A DNA stretch of 42,207 bases from Streptomyces sp. SID8352 (GCF_009862265.1 NZ_WWGX01000053.1:1-42207), one strand, 5' to 3'. Shown: positions 10,521-19,129, counted from the stretch's first letter. A program made the numbers and translations. Notes: generated by a model not told the origin, from the sequence alone.

Positions 10521-12428
10521 TCAGCCCAGCCAGCCGTCCCGGTACCCGGCCCAGTCGGCCTCGGTGGCGGCGAAGTCGATGTACAGGGCGACCCCGAAGA
10601 GGGCGCGGTCGGGGTCCGTGCGGGACAGCCCGAGCCGGATGCCGCGCACGGCGGCCGGGACGGTCTCGGCGTGGTTCCAGTGGCCGAACCGGTTCTCGTG
10701 GAAGAAGGGCAGGCCCATCAGCAGGTGGGTGCCGGGCGGGGTGGCCTCCAGCGCGAGCGCGGTCTGCTGGGCGAGGTGGCCGCGGTAGGTGGCCGCCAGC
10801 GGCTGCATGGTGTCGTACGACATCAGGGCGATCTGGTCGACGCGACGGGCGACCTGGCCGAAGAAGCGCTGCGTCCACCACTTGGGGTGCCCGGTGACGG
10901 CCCTCCAGGGGACGTGGAGGCCGGGGAGCGGGTCGATCTGGTGGGCGGCGACGGAGAGCAGGGCGTCCCGGGAGCGGGTGAGCGCGCGCAGGTCGTCCAG
11001 GAGCGCGAGGAAGTCCCCGTCGCCGGAGGGCAGGGGCTCCAGGTCGAGGTGGACGCCGTCGTATCCGGCGCCGTCCAGCACCTCGCGGGCGGAGCGGACG
11101 ATCCCGGCGCGGGTGGCGGCCCGCTCCAGCCGCATCCCGTCGGGATCCTCGGTGGCGAGCACGTCCCCGAGGAAGGCCTGGACGCGGACGCCGGGCAGCC
11201 GGCGGTGCACCGCCTCGGTCAGCCGGCGGGCCGCCGGGTAGCGGTCCCGGGGCAGGGTGCCGTCGTGCTCCAGCGGCCCGGTGTGGACGTACAGGTCGCG
11301 GATGCCGGTGCCCTTCAGGCGCCGGGCGAGGGCGTCCAGGTCGGCGGCGTCCCGGCGCCCGTCGACCCAGGCGTGGCCGAGCCAGAGCGCGTCCCGGCCG
11401 CGGGTGAGGGTGCCGTCGGCGGGGGTGCCGGTGCCGTTCGCGTACAGGGCCGTCTCGACGGCGAGGAGCGGCAGCAGGACGACGAGCACCGCGCCGAGCG
11501 CGATCCGCCGCAGGAGGCGGAGCCGGGGGCGGCGCCGGGGTGCGGGGGCGCTCCCGGCGGGGGTGTCCTCGGGGCCGCCGGAAGGGGGAGGCGCGTCGGC
11601 GTTCCCGGGGGTGTCCCCCGGGACGGCCCCGGCGCCGGGCTCCGGGGTCCCACGGGCCGGGTCGGCGGCTGCGGTGGCGGAGGCGGTGGCCCCGTCGGTC
11701 TCGGGGGCGGTGGCTTCCGCGGTCCCGTGGTCCGGGGTGCGGGGAGGCGCCCCCGGGGTGTCCTCGGCGGTGGACCCGGCGGGCCTCGCGGCTCCAAGGG
11801 CGCCGTCGGCCGGGGCGGGGACGGCCGGTCCGTCATCGGCGGGCACGGCGGCCGTCCCGGTGGCGGGCGCCGCGTTGGGCGCGGGGGCGGGCGCCGGGAC
11901 ATCCGGCCCGGTGTCACCGGCCCCGGCGCGAGCGGGGGCTCCGGAGCGGGGCGCACCGCCCCCCGGGGCGGCGTCGGCCGGGGCGGAAGCAGTGTCCGCG
12001 GCCGCAGCGTCGGCGACGGAAGCCGGGACACCCGACGCGGTGTCACCGACCCCGGACCGGGCCGACGCCACCGAGAAGGCCACCTCCCCGGGGGCGCTGT
12101 CGGCCGGGGCGGGGGCAGCGGGAGCGGGGGCCACGGCCGCAGCGTCGGCGACGGAAGCCGGGACACCCGACGCGGTGTCACCGACCCCGGACCGGGCCGA
12201 CGCCACCGAGAAGACCGCCTCCCCGGGGGCGCTGTCGGCCGGGGCGGGGGCAGCGTGCTCGGCGGGGGCCTTCGGGGCGGTCGTCCCGGTGTCGTCGGCC
12301 GGGGCTCCGGTGGGGGCCGTGTGCTCCGGGGCGCGGTCGGGAGCGGGGCCTGAGCGGCCCGGGGGGAGCGGGAGGCGGCCGTCGGCGGCGCCCTCCCCGT
12401 CCGTGCCCGGTCCGGTGTGCTCCGTCAT
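10521..12428 (-). CDS. Membrane-anchored GH18-like TIM-barrel protein with disordered repetitive N-terminus
   Basis: 635 residues. Residues 1 to about 300 are Ala/Pro/Thr/Gly/Asp-rich and repetitive, without predicted structure. A basic stretch (RRRPRLRLLRR) precedes one membrane segment (ALGAVLVVLLPLLAVETALY, about 305-325), so the C-terminal domain should be outside the cell. That domain resembles a glycoside hydrolase family 18-like barrel: GTGIRDLYVHTG, YDGVHLDLEPL near residue 456 and IALMSYDTM. The family-18 signature DxxDxDxE reads D-G-V-H-L-D-L-E, with His at the second Asp and the catalytic Glu kept. The ATG at 12428 has GGGGGAGG upstream. Chitinase activity is not established; a non-chitin glycan or catalytically altered role is equally possible. 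Confidence 0.75.
   Translation of the reverse strand: MTEHTGPGTDGEGAADGRLPLPPGRSGPAPDRAPEHTAPTGAPADDTGTTAPKAPAEHAAPAPADSAPGEAVFSVASARSGVGDTASGVPASVADAAAVAPAPAAPAPADSAPGEVAFSVASARSGVGDTASGVPASVADAAAADTASAPADAAPGGGAPRSGAPARAGAGDTGPDVPAPAPAPNAAPATGTAAVPADDGPAVPAPADGALGAARPAGSTAEDTPGAPPRTPDHGTAEATAPETDGATASATAAADPARGTPEPGAGAVPGDTPGNADAPPPSGGPEDTPAGSAPAPRRRPRLRLLRRIALGAVLVVLLPLLAVETALYANGTGTPADGTLTRGRDALWLGHAWVDGRRDAADLDALARRLKGTGIRDLYVHTGPLEHDGTLPRDRYPAARRLTEAVHRRLPGVRVQAFLGDVLATEDPDGMRLERAATRAGIVRSAREVLDGAGYDGVHLDLEPLPSGDGDFLALLDDLRALTRSRDALLSVAAHQIDPLPGLHVPWRAVTGHPKWWTQRFFGQVARRVDQIALMSYDTMQPLAATYRGHLAQQTALALEATPPGTHLLMGLPFFHENRFGHWNHAETVPAAVRGIRLGLSRTDPDRALFGVALYIDFAATEADWAGYRDGWLG
12001..12255. 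repeat. Two 120-bp direct copies with a 135-bp period inside the GH18-like gene
   Basis: Bases 12001-12120 and 12136-12255 are nearly identical, differing at a few positions (for example GAAGGCCACC against GAAGACCGCC). The period is 135 bp, exactly 45 codons, so the reading frame is kept. The copies encode a repeated Ser/Ala/Asp-rich unit in the disordered N-terminus (VASARSGVGDTASG). A more diverged third unit is seen at the lower-coordinate side. Confidence 0.9.
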
Positions 12429-12505
12429 GACCCGTCCTCCCCCGTCCTCGGCCCCGTGGTACGGGTGAGGACGGGGCGGCGGGGTGTTCCGGTTGCGACG
12501 GAGGG

Positions 12506-15196
12506 TCAGAAGAGGCTCATCAGGGCCTCGGCCGGGTCCGCCAGGCGGGTGTCGCCGCCGGGGAGCGGGAGTTCGAACCACACGGTCTTGCCGCGCGGCG
12601 TACGGCGCGAGCCCCAGGCCGCGCTGAGCAGTCCGACGAGTTGCAGGCCCCGGCCGCCCTCGTCGGTGTCCCGGGCCCGGCGGCGGCGCGGCTGGACCAG
12701 CCCGGCGTCCCAGACCTCGCAGACCAGGGTGCGGTCGAGCAGCAGACGGAGCCTGATCTCGCCCTCGCCGTAGCGCAGGGCGTTGGTGACCAGCTCGCTG
12801 ACCAGCAACTCGGTCGTGTCGACCAGGGGTTCAAGGCCCCAGGCCAACAGCTTCTCCCGGGCGTACTCACGGGCCCGGCCCACGCTGCGCGGCTCGCGCG
12901 GCAGGGTCCGGTCGCCGACGGACTCGCTGGGCAGCCCCTGCACCCGGGCCATCAGCAGGGCGATGTCGTCCTCGCCGTGATGGGTGTTGAGGGTGTCGAG
13001 GACGTGGTCGCAGACGTCCTCCAGGGGCCGCGACGGATCGGTGAGCGCCCCCACGAACGCCTGGAGACCCTCGTCGAGCGGATGGTCCCGGCTCTCGACC
13101 AGGCCGTCGGTGTAGAGGGCGAGCAGGGAGCCCTCGGGCAGTTCGACCTCCACCTCCTCGAAGGGCTCGCCGCCGACGCCGAGCGGCATGCCCGGCGGCA
13201 CGTCCAGCATCAGCGCGGGTTCGCCGGGCTCGACCAGCACGGGCGGGAGGTGGCCGGCGTTGGCGAAGGTGCAGCGGCGGGTGACCGAGTCGTAGACGGC
13301 GTAGACGCAGGTGGCCAGGTACACCTCGGCCAGGTCGGCCTCCCTGGGGCGGCGCGCGGACCGGGTGGCCTGCCGGACGCCCGGCGCGGAGCCGAAGGCC
13401 GGGGCGGGGCCGCCGGGGGCGCCGAGACCCCGGGCGATCTCGTCCAGGTGGGAGAGGACCTCGGCCGGTTCCAGGTCGAGCTGGGCCAGGGTCCGCACAG
13501 CGGTGCGCAGTTCCCCCATGGCGACGGCGGCACGCAGTCCGCGGCCCATCACGTCGCCGACGACGAGGGCGGTGCGGTGGCCGGGGAGTTCGATGACGTC
13601 GAACCAGTCGCCGCCGACCTCGCTGGGCCGTCCGGTGGCCGCGTTGCCGGGCAGGTAGCGGCAGGCGATGTCCAGGCCGGACGCCTCCGGGTCGCCGGGC
13701 GGGAGCAGGGAGCGCTGGAGGATCAGCGCCCGTTCGTGCTCACGGCGGTAGAGGCGGGCGTTGTCGATACAGACCGCCGCGCGGGCGGCGAGTTCCACGG
13801 CGAGGTCTCGGTCCCGGTCGCCGAACGGCTCGCTGCCCTTGGTCCGGGCGAACTGGGCGAGTCCGACGACGGTGTCGTGGGCGACCATCGGAACGGCCAG
13901 GCTGGACTGCACCAGTCCGCCGTCCTCGGCCGGCACGGAGCGCGGCCGGGCGGTGCGCAGGGCGTCCGCGCAGGGCGAGTTGAACGGGTAGTGGTGGACC
14001 GCGCCGAGCTTGACCCGCTGGCCGGTGCCGAGGAACGGGACGTCGGACACGGCGCTGGAGAAGGCCACGCGGCGCAGTTCGGCGCTGCCGTCCGCGAGGC
14101 CGGGCGGGGTCTCGTCGCCCACCAGGAGCCCCTGGTAGAGGTCGACGGTGGCCAGGTCGCAGAAGCCGGGGACGACCACGTCGAGGAGTTCGCGGGCGGT
14201 GGTCTCCAGGTCGAGGGAGTTGCCTATGCGGGCGCCCGCCTCGTTGAGCAGGGCGAGGTTGCGGCGGGCGGCGGCGGCCTCGCGGGCCGCGGCGCGGCGG
14301 GCGGTGATGTCGGTGGCGAGCCAGGCGATGCCGATGGGGCGCCCCGAACCGCTGTGCACGCGGTAGAGGTTGACGGACCAGTGGCGCCGCTCGTCGGTGC
14401 CGGGCAGGTGCCCGGTGACGTGCATGTCGGTGACGGACTCGCCGCTCTCCAGCACCCGGCGCAGGGTGGCGCAGACGCGGTCGGCCTCGGTGCGCGGCAG
14501 GTAGTCGTACACCCCCCTGCCCCGGTGGTCGTCCGGGGTGCCGCCGAAGACGGAGGCGAACTGCTGGTTGACCTGGCGGACCCGCAGGTCGGGGTCGATC
14601 AGCAGGAAGCCGAACGGAGATTGGCCGAAAACGGCCTGCGAGGCGGCGAGATCGGTCTCGATGCTGCGCAGCCCGCGGACGTCGACGACGATGCAGACGG
14701 CGGCCCTCTCGCCACTCTCGGTGAGCGTGGGCATCACATAGACCTCGGCGAGCCCCCGCTGCCCTCGCTCGGCACGCCCCTCCCGGAACGCCCGGCGGTC
14801 CCGCGGCCCCCTGGCCCCGACGGGCTCGCGGCGGCCGCGCGGTCCGGGCCGGGCCGGTTCCCCGTCGGCGGGCGGCGCGCGGAACGGGACGACGCCGGTC
14901 CACTCCCGCCCGTCCAGGATCTCGGCCATCTTGCGCCGGCCCCGGCCGCGCAGATCGGGATCGATGAAGGTCTCGATGGGGTCCAGGCCGATGGCGTGCT
15001 CGGCCGGGATGCCGAGGAGTTGTTCGGCGCGCAGGCTCCACTGGTCGACGAGTCCGTCGGGGCCGATCGAGAAGGAGGCGACCTTGACGTAGTCGTAGAT
15101 GGAGCCGGGTGGGCTGCTCCGCCACACGGCGTCACCGGGCGGCGCGGCGCCCGACGGGCCCTCGGAGCCCGTGGCCCTCGCTGGTATCTCGCTCAC
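12506..15196 (-). CDS. PAS-PAS-GAF-PP2C-HATPase regulatory phosphatase/kinase (RsbU/SpoIIE type)
   Basis: Multidomain signalling protein of the partner-switching type, 896 residues. Order: PAS-like domain (about 33-95), a basic linker, a second PAS (about 187-310), GAF (about 330-490), PP2C/SpoIIE phosphatase (about 520-750) and an RsbW-like HATPase domain (about 765-880). The phosphatase domain shows VGGDWFDVI, VVGDVMGRG and LALYTDGLVE. The HATPase domain shows the N-box ELVTNALRYGEG and the glycine box DEGGRGLQLV. Known relatives dephosphorylate anti-anti-sigma factors and can also carry kinase activity. The start is a GTG at 15196 with GGAGGGGA upstream; further upstream the frame has non-Streptomyces codon use. 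The sigma-factor partner is not in the window. Confidence 0.9.
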   Translation of the reverse strand: MSEIPARATGSEGPSGAAPPGDAVWRSSPPGSIYDYVKVASFSIGPDGLVDQWSLRAEQLLGIPAEHAIGLDPIETFIDPDLRGRGRRKMAEILDGREWTGVVPFRAPPADGEPARPGPRGRREPVGARGPRDRRAFREGRAERGQRGLAEVYVMPTLTESGERAAVCIVVDVRGLRSIETDLAASQAVFGQSPFGFLLIDPDLRVRQVNQQFASVFGGTPDDHRGRGVYDYLPRTEADRVCATLRRVLESGESVTDMHVTGHLPGTDERRHWSVNLYRVHSGSGRPIGIAWLATDITARRAAAREAAAARRNLALLNEAGARIGNSLDLETTARELLDVVVPGFCDLATVDLYQGLLVGDETPPGLADGSAELRRVAFSSAVSDVPFLGTGQRVKLGAVHHYPFNSPCADALRTARPRSVPAEDGGLVQSSLAVPMVAHDTVVGLAQFARTKGSEPFGDRDRDLAVELAARAAVCIDNARLYRREHERALILQRSLLPPGDPEASGLDIACRYLPGNAATGRPSEVGGDWFDVIELPGHRTALVVGDVMGRGLRAAVAMGELRTAVRTLAQLDLEPAEVLSHLDEIARGLGAPGGPAPAFGSAPGVRQATRSARRPREADLAEVYLATCVYAVYDSVTRRCTFANAGHLPPVLVEPGEPALMLDVPPGMPLGVGGEPFEEVEVELPEGSLLALYTDGLVESRDHPLDEGLQAFVGALTDPSRPLEDVCDHVLDTLNTHHGEDDIALLMARVQGLPSESVGDRTLPREPRSVGRAREYAREKLLAWGLEPLVDTTELLVSELVTNALRYGEGEIRLRLLLDRTLVCEVWDAGLVQPRRRRARDTDEGGRGLQLVGLLSAAWGSRRTPRGKTVWFELPLPGGDTRLADPAEALMSLF

Positions 15197-15757
15197 GCGA
15201 ACCGTCCCCTCCAGCTCACCGCGTCCGGCACCGGTCACCGAGGGCGGCTGCCCGCAGTATCCAGCACTACGGGGCCGCGCAACACGGTGTTCACGATCAC
15301 AGCACGGTCCCGATGATTTTCGGTCCGGACCGCGACAGCACTTCCAGTCTTCTAACCAACGGAAGCGCCGTCGAATCACGCGGCGCCACAACTGCCATTG
15401 GCCTGAACCATTCCACGTACCCCTCGGGGCCGCCGGACCGGGTACCCCCGGGCGGCGGACGGACCCGCGCGGCGCCCGGCGGCGGCCCGGAACGGCCGCG
15501 GGGCGGGACGGGAATGAGCGGCCCCGGAGCGGGTGGCGCGGGGCAGCGGGCGACCGGGCGCGGGGCGGACGCGGGGCCGGCGGCCGGGGGCCGCGGGGCG
15601 GGGCGGACGCGGACCGGGGGGCGCGCGGGCACGGAGCGAGCGGCTCGGAGCCGGGCGGGCACGGGGCGGGCGGACAAGGGGCGGGCGGTCCCGGAGCCGG
15701 TGGCTCGGAGCCGGGCGGGCACGGGGCGGGCGGTCCGGGGCCGGGCGGACGGGGCGG
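15197..15757. other. Intergenic region with promoter-like AT island and GC-rich repeats
   Basis: Bases 15240-15420 are less GC-rich and probably hold the promoter of the PAS/PP2C gene (minus strand). Bases 15430-15757 are extremely GC-rich. A minus-strand reading frame starts at 15761 with an ATGA overlap onto the stop of the RsbW-like gene and would encode an Arg/Pro/Ala-rich product of 154 residues. Its first part keeps G/C third positions but its last 40 codons do not, so I do not call it a gene. Confidence 0.4.
15642..15733. repeat. 32-bp exact direct repeat, 60-bp period
   Basis: The 32 bases at 15642-15673 recur exactly at 15702-15733. The unit begins GGCTCGGAGCCGGGCGGGC. The 60-bp period equals 20 codons, so a coding origin is possible, but the repeat lies outside the genes I can support. 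Confidence 0.8.
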
Positions 15758-16156
15758 TCATCGCGGCGCCGCGACTTCGAACCAGACCGTCTTGCCCGCG
15801 TCGCCCGGTGTGGCGCCCCAGCGACGGGAGGCGGTGGCCACCAGGAACAGCCCCCGGCCCCCCTCGTCCTCGGGGCGGGCGACGCGTTCGCGGGGCAGCT
15901 CGGGCTGCGGATCGGAGACCTCGACGAGCAGCACCCAGGCCGGACCCGAGGGGCGCACCAGGCGCACCCCGATGGGACCGGTGGCGTGCCGCAGCGAGTT
16001 GGTGACCAGCTCACTGACGAGCAGGACGGTCAGATCCCCAACCGGCGCCAGCCCCCAGTCGCGCAACTGACGGCGGACGAACGCGCGGGCGGTCCGCACC
16101 GCGTCCGGCGCCGCGGGAAAGACCCACTCCGCGCAGCCGTCCCCCATGTCGGTCAC
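15758..16156 (-). CDS. RsbW-like ATP-binding protein (HATPase_c, anti-sigma kinase type)
   Basis: Small cytoplasmic GHKL-fold ATPase of 132 residues, the length of free RsbW/anti-sigma-like serine kinases abundant in Streptomyces. The N-box is SELVTNSLRHATG, and the glycine-rich lid is DEGGRGLFLVATASRRWG followed by GKTVWFEV. Such proteins bind a sigma factor or phosphorylate an anti-anti-sigma factor. I chose the GTG at 16156 because GGAGG sits 8 bases upstream; an in-frame ATG at 16147 is a less well-spaced alternative. It is next to a protein that carries the same domain fused to PP2C, so the two may act on a shared partner. The partner is unknown. Confidence 0.88.
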   Translation of the reverse strand: MTDMGDGCAEWVFPAAPDAVRTARAFVRRQLRDWGLAPVGDLTVLLVSELVTNSLRHATGPIGVRLVRPSGPAWVLLVEVSDPQPELPRERVARPEDEGGRGLFLVATASRRWGATPGDAGKTVWFEVAAPR

Positions 16157-16646
16157 ACGCCTCACCTCCCCGGCCGACGAACCCCCACCCTTGTCCGATT
16201 TTGTGGGGTTAATGGGCCCATACCCCATATTCGGGCGGGTTACCGCTCGACGGCCCGTCATCCTCGTTCCGGCGCGGGCGGGGTGGAGCCGGGCGCGGGG
16301 CGGGTGGAGCGGAGGAGGGACGCCGGGCGGGTGCGGGGACCGCGCCGGGCGGTGCCGGCGGGGCCGGGGACACAGAGGTCGCGCGGTGGGCCCGGGTGGC
16401 GCGGGGTGCCGGGCCGGCCCCGGCCCCTTCGGCGGCCCCCTGCCCCGGCTCCCGCCGCGGCCTCGGATCAGGTTCCGGGAGCCCGGATCGGCCTCAGTAC
16501 GGCTCCGGGCCCAGTACGGCTCCGGAGGCTCGGGGCCGTCGTCGGGGGCCCAGGGCGGCTCCGGCGGCCCGGGGCGGTCGTCGGGGCCGGACCCGGCCGG
16601 GAGCCCTGACACCGGCTCCGGCCCCGACTCCAGCCCCGGCCTGGTG
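16157..16646. other. Intergenic region between NUDIX and RsbW-like genes
   Basis: Bases 16190-16250 are AT-rich for this genome and contain a near-palindrome GGGGTTAATGGGCCCATACCCC-like element centred at about 16216. Bases 16260-16630 are very GC-rich with short imperfect repeats (for example GGCTCCGG near 16500 and 16555). I see no gene. Confidence 0.5.
16220..16245 (-). promoter_or_regulatory. Possible sigma-B-type promoter of the RsbW-like gene
   Basis: On the minus strand CGGTAAC and GGGTAT are separated by 13 bases, close to the GNNTN(14-16)GGGTAY pattern described for Streptomyces stress sigma factors of the sigma-B group. It lies about 65 bases before the GTG at 16156. This rests on a short motif match only. 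Confidence 0.3.
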
Positions 16647-17048
16647 TCAGGCCAACTCCCCGTCGGCCCTGAGGTCGTCGAAGAGGAGCTGGTCGACGGG
16701 CGGGACCAGGGGACGGTCCGCGTAGGAGAACCAGGCGGTCTCCTCGATCTCGCTGCTGGCCGACAGGGTGCCCTCGTACTCGGCGGTGTAGCAGCTCATG
16801 CGCACGACCGTGCCGGGCGGCAGTCCGGGCGCCCCCGCCTCGTAGGTGCCGACGTGCACGGCGGTGGACGGGTCGAGGCGCACGGTCAGCTCCTCCTCGA
16901 TCTCGCGCAGCAGGGTCTGGAGATCGCTCTCGTCGCCCTCCCGCTTGCCGCCGGGGATGTAGAAGACGTCCTTGCCCCGCGGCCGGGCGCACAGGATGCG
17001 GCCGTTCTCGGTCCGCACCCACGCCACCGTGTCGATCAGGCCCGACAT
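16647..17048 (-). CDS. NUDIX hydrolase
   Basis: Small cytoplasmic pyrophosphohydrolase, 133 residues, typical for the family. The Nudix box begins at about residue 36 (GKREGDE) and continues with the REIEEEL helix that binds metal. The late Gly of the consensus (EExGU) is Thr here. The substrate is not predictable: the N-terminus (DTVAWVRTENGRILCARPRG) fits a general housecleaning NUDIX protein acting on nucleotides. The ATG at 17048 has GGAGGCGGAG upstream. It is flanked by long non-coding stretches, so it is probably transcribed alone. Confidence 0.88.
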   Translation of the reverse strand: MSGLIDTVAWVRTENGRILCARPRGKDVFYIPGGKREGDESDLQTLLREIEEELTVRLDPSTAVHVGTYEAGAPGLPPGTVVRMSCYTAEYEGTLSASSEIEETAWFSYADRPLVPPVDQLLFDDLRADGELA

Positions 17049-17630
17049 CACTCCGCCTCCGCCCTCCGGAACCCTGGTCAGGCAGGACCCTAGTGCCCCG
17101 GCGGACGGCGTCCGCACGCACCCGGTGGAGGACGGACCCGTCGGGCCGGGACCACGCGCGCCCCGCGCCGGCCCCGCAGGCACCGCGCCGGACCCGGGGC
17201 CCTCCACGCCCCCGCACCCCGGCACCCCCGCCACCGACGCCCCGTCAGCAGGCGGGGCCGTCACCCCGGGGCATCCGGACGGACCGGGGCGCGTACGACC
17301 CGGGAACCGATGAGCCGAGGTCGGGGAAGTCGGCCGAAACGGGAGCCGTCACGGCCCGGCGGATCCGGTGGGCCGGTGCACCGGGCCGACCGACGGACCC
17401 TGCGGAGCCGTGAACCGGCGCTCCGGACGGACCGGCCGCCCGATGGCCCCGGCGAGCCGGTGCGGCCCGTCCGGACCGGCCTTCGGACCCGGCCGCCGGA
17501 CCGGGTACCTCGGGAGCGGGGACAGGGCGGCCCGGAGCCCCGGAACGCCGCCGATCCATCGCCCCGGAGCCCTTGGCGCCCCGGAACTCCAGCACCTCCG
17601 CGCCCCGCACCCGGCGGGTCCGCCGAAACC
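17049..17630. other. GC-rich intergenic stretch
   Basis: About 580 bases with no credible gene on either strand; all open frames are Arg/Pro/Gly-rich shadows. The part next to 17049 should hold the NUDIX promoter. Nothing else recognisable. Confidence 0.5.
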
Positions 17631-17673
17631 GGACCGGGCCGGGCACCCGATGTCGGGTGCCCGGCCCGGGTCC
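17631..17673 (-). terminator. Strong hairpin terminator of the SPOR-type gene
   Basis: A 20-base arm at 17631-17650 pairs with 17653-17673, with one bulged G and a two-base loop. The arm begins GGACCGGGCC. It ends one base before the stop codon of the 63-residue gene (stop at 17675-17677). There is no T-tract, as is usual in Streptomyces. Confidence 0.75.
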
Positions 17674-17674
17674 G

Positions 17675-17866
17675 TCAGCCCGCGGCGCCCGGCTCCGGCT
17701 GGCCGAGCCGTTCGACCAGGTAGTCCTGCCGTTGACCGCGGTCCGCCAGGCTGTCGGCGATCTTCTGGGCCTCGGCTCTGGTCGCGTACCGGCCCACCCG
17801 GTAGCGATTGCCGTTGTCGTCCTGGCGGAGGACCAGCCAGGGAAGAGTGATCGTGCCGTCGTTCAT
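17675..17866 (-). CDS. Small SPOR-domain-like protein
   Basis: A 63-residue protein with no signal peptide or membrane segment. The sequence (PWLVLRQDDNGNRYRVGRYA, then TRAEAQKIADSLADR) has the alternating beta-strand/helix pattern of a single short SPOR-type repeat. Proteins of this size and sequence are common in Streptomyces genomes and are usually described as SPOR-domain proteins. Canonical SPOR domains bind denuded peptidoglycan at septa, but this cytoplasmic-looking version lacks an export signal, so that role is unproven. The ATG at 17866 has GGAGGGG upstream. Confidence 0.8.
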   Translation of the reverse strand: MNDGTITLPWLVLRQDDNGNRYRVGRYATRAEAQKIADSLADRGQRQDYLVERLGQPEPGAAG

Positions 17867-18229
17867 CGCGCCCCTCCACGTCCCGTCCGCGGCGCGTGTC
17901 GCGTTCCGTCTGCTAAGGAAACCGCAATCCGCATATGCCTGAGCCTACGCCCAACCTTTACGCAGCGAATACGGCTTTTCACGAAGAGGTACGCAACCAG
18001 CCAGTACACCGGGGGGCGCACAACCATCCGCGCGCCCTCCCCGCGCACCGGTGCGCCGGGTTCGGGGCCCCGCGAGCACGGCGGACGCCACCTGCGGCGA
18101 CGACCGGTCCCTCCGCTCCGCGCGGGGCGGTGCGAGCGGCCCGCCCGCCGGGGCGGGCACGGGCGAGCGCGTGGGGGGCGCACGGGCCGAGTGCGCCATC
18201 TCACACACCGGAGCCGGTGGGGCCCGGGA
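17867..18229. other. Intergenic region between GntR and SPOR-type genes
   Basis: Bases 17880-18000 are AT-rich relative to surroundings and probably contain the minus-strand promoter of the SPOR-type gene. Bases 18030-18200 are GC-rich. A 6-bp CACCGG/CCGGTG hairpin with a two-base loop (18206-18219) lies just after the GntR stop codon and may be part of its terminator. No gene seen. Confidence 0.45.
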
Positions 18230-18982
18230 TCAGCGGACGGGCAGGTGGTAAGCGACCCGGTACCGGTCGGCCGGGACGACCACGTCGGCCGTCTCGACGG
18301 GCCGCCCCGAGGCGTAGAAGGTGCGCTGGACGACCAGGACCACATGGCCGGGCACCCCGCCCAGCACATGCAGCTCCTCCGCGAGACCGGGGCGGGCGCC
18401 GACCTCCTCCGTGACGTTGTCCACGACGACCTCGATGGCGGCCATGCGCTCGACCACGCCCATGCCGCCGAGCGGCCCCTCCTCGGGCAGCATCACCGGT
18501 GTCCGCCCGGTGAGGTCCAGCGGCTCCCAGGAGGTGGAGAGCATCATCGCCTCGCCCGCCTCCCGGAAGACGTACCGGGTGCACATCACCCGGTCCCCCG
18601 GCTTGACCCCGAGCCGCTCGGCCACCATGACGCTCGCCTCGGTCTGCTCGCTGCGCGACTCCCAGGTGCCCCGGCCGCCCGCCTCGGCCTGCTCCTGCCG
18701 GAACGGGGTGGACCCGCCCACCGGCCGGTACCCGGAGCGCGAGACGCGGCGGGGCACCGGGCGCTCGCGCACATATGTGCCGGAGCCGGAGCGGCCCTCG
18801 ACGAGCCCCTCGGCCATCAGCACCTTGCGCGCCTCCAGGGCGACGGTGTCCGAGACCCCGTACTCCTCGCGGATCCTCGCCTGGGAGGGCAGCCGGGTGT
18901 GCGGCGGCAGCGCACCATCGACGATCTTCCTGCGAAGATCCCCCGCGACCCGCAGATACGCCGGCTGCTCACCGAAAGTCAC
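18230..18982 (-). CDS. GntR-family transcriptional regulator, HutC/UTRA type
   Basis: DNA-binding regulator, 250 residues. The N-terminal winged HTH (about 8-75) contains LPSQARIREEYGVSDTVALEA and the wing SGSGTYVRE. The C-terminal UTRA effector domain (about 95-245) contains GDRVMCTRYVFREAG and ends ETADVVVPADRYRVAYHLP. Proteins of this type sense small molecules and often repress themselves. The start is a GTG at 18982 with GGGAGCGG upstream. The 147-bp upstream region contains TTGTAC twice (near 19014 and 19033) and a perfect palindrome at 19059-19075. It resembles KorSA-like HutC regulators conserved in Streptomyces. Ligand unknown. Confidence 0.9.
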   Translation of the reverse strand: MTFGEQPAYLRVAGDLRRKIVDGALPPHTRLPSQARIREEYGVSDTVALEARKVLMAEGLVEGRSGSGTYVRERPVPRRVSRSGYRPVGGSTPFRQEQAEAGGRGTWESRSEQTEASVMVAERLGVKPGDRVMCTRYVFREAGEAMMLSTSWEPLDLTGRTPVMLPEEGPLGGMGVVERMAAIEVVVDNVTEEVGARPGLAEELHVLGGVPGHVVLVVQRTFYASGRPVETADVVVPADRYRVAYHLPVR

Positions 18983-19058
18983 TCGCCGCTCCCATCAGCT
19001 TGTACGGACAGCTACAGCGTCGCAACCCAGGGTTGTACCAGGCAAGCAAAGGCCAGAG

Positions 19059-19075
19059 AATCACTCGAAGTGATT
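19059..19075. promoter_or_regulatory. Perfect AT-rich palindrome between GntR and DUF4190 genes
   Basis: AATCACT and AGTGATT flank a three-base CGA spacer. It is upstream of the GntR gene (77 bases before its start) and downstream of the DUF4190 gene, so it is placed to act as an operator for the GntR promoter. Confidence 0.5.
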
Positions 19076-19129
19076 ACCCAGAGGGGACGGTGGCTTTACG
19101 CAGGCACTTTCTCCCCGCTCAGGCCGCCG

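Noticed and set aside
15297..15761. 154-residue Arg/Pro-rich gene overlapping the RsbW-like stop
   Set aside because: The last third has poor third-position G/C and falls in the promoter region of the next gene; kept only as an observation.
17049..17630. Small genes in the NUDIX/SPOR gap
   Set aside because: All frames are Pro/Gly/Arg-rich and have no supported starts; codon positions show no coding bias that agrees with one frame.
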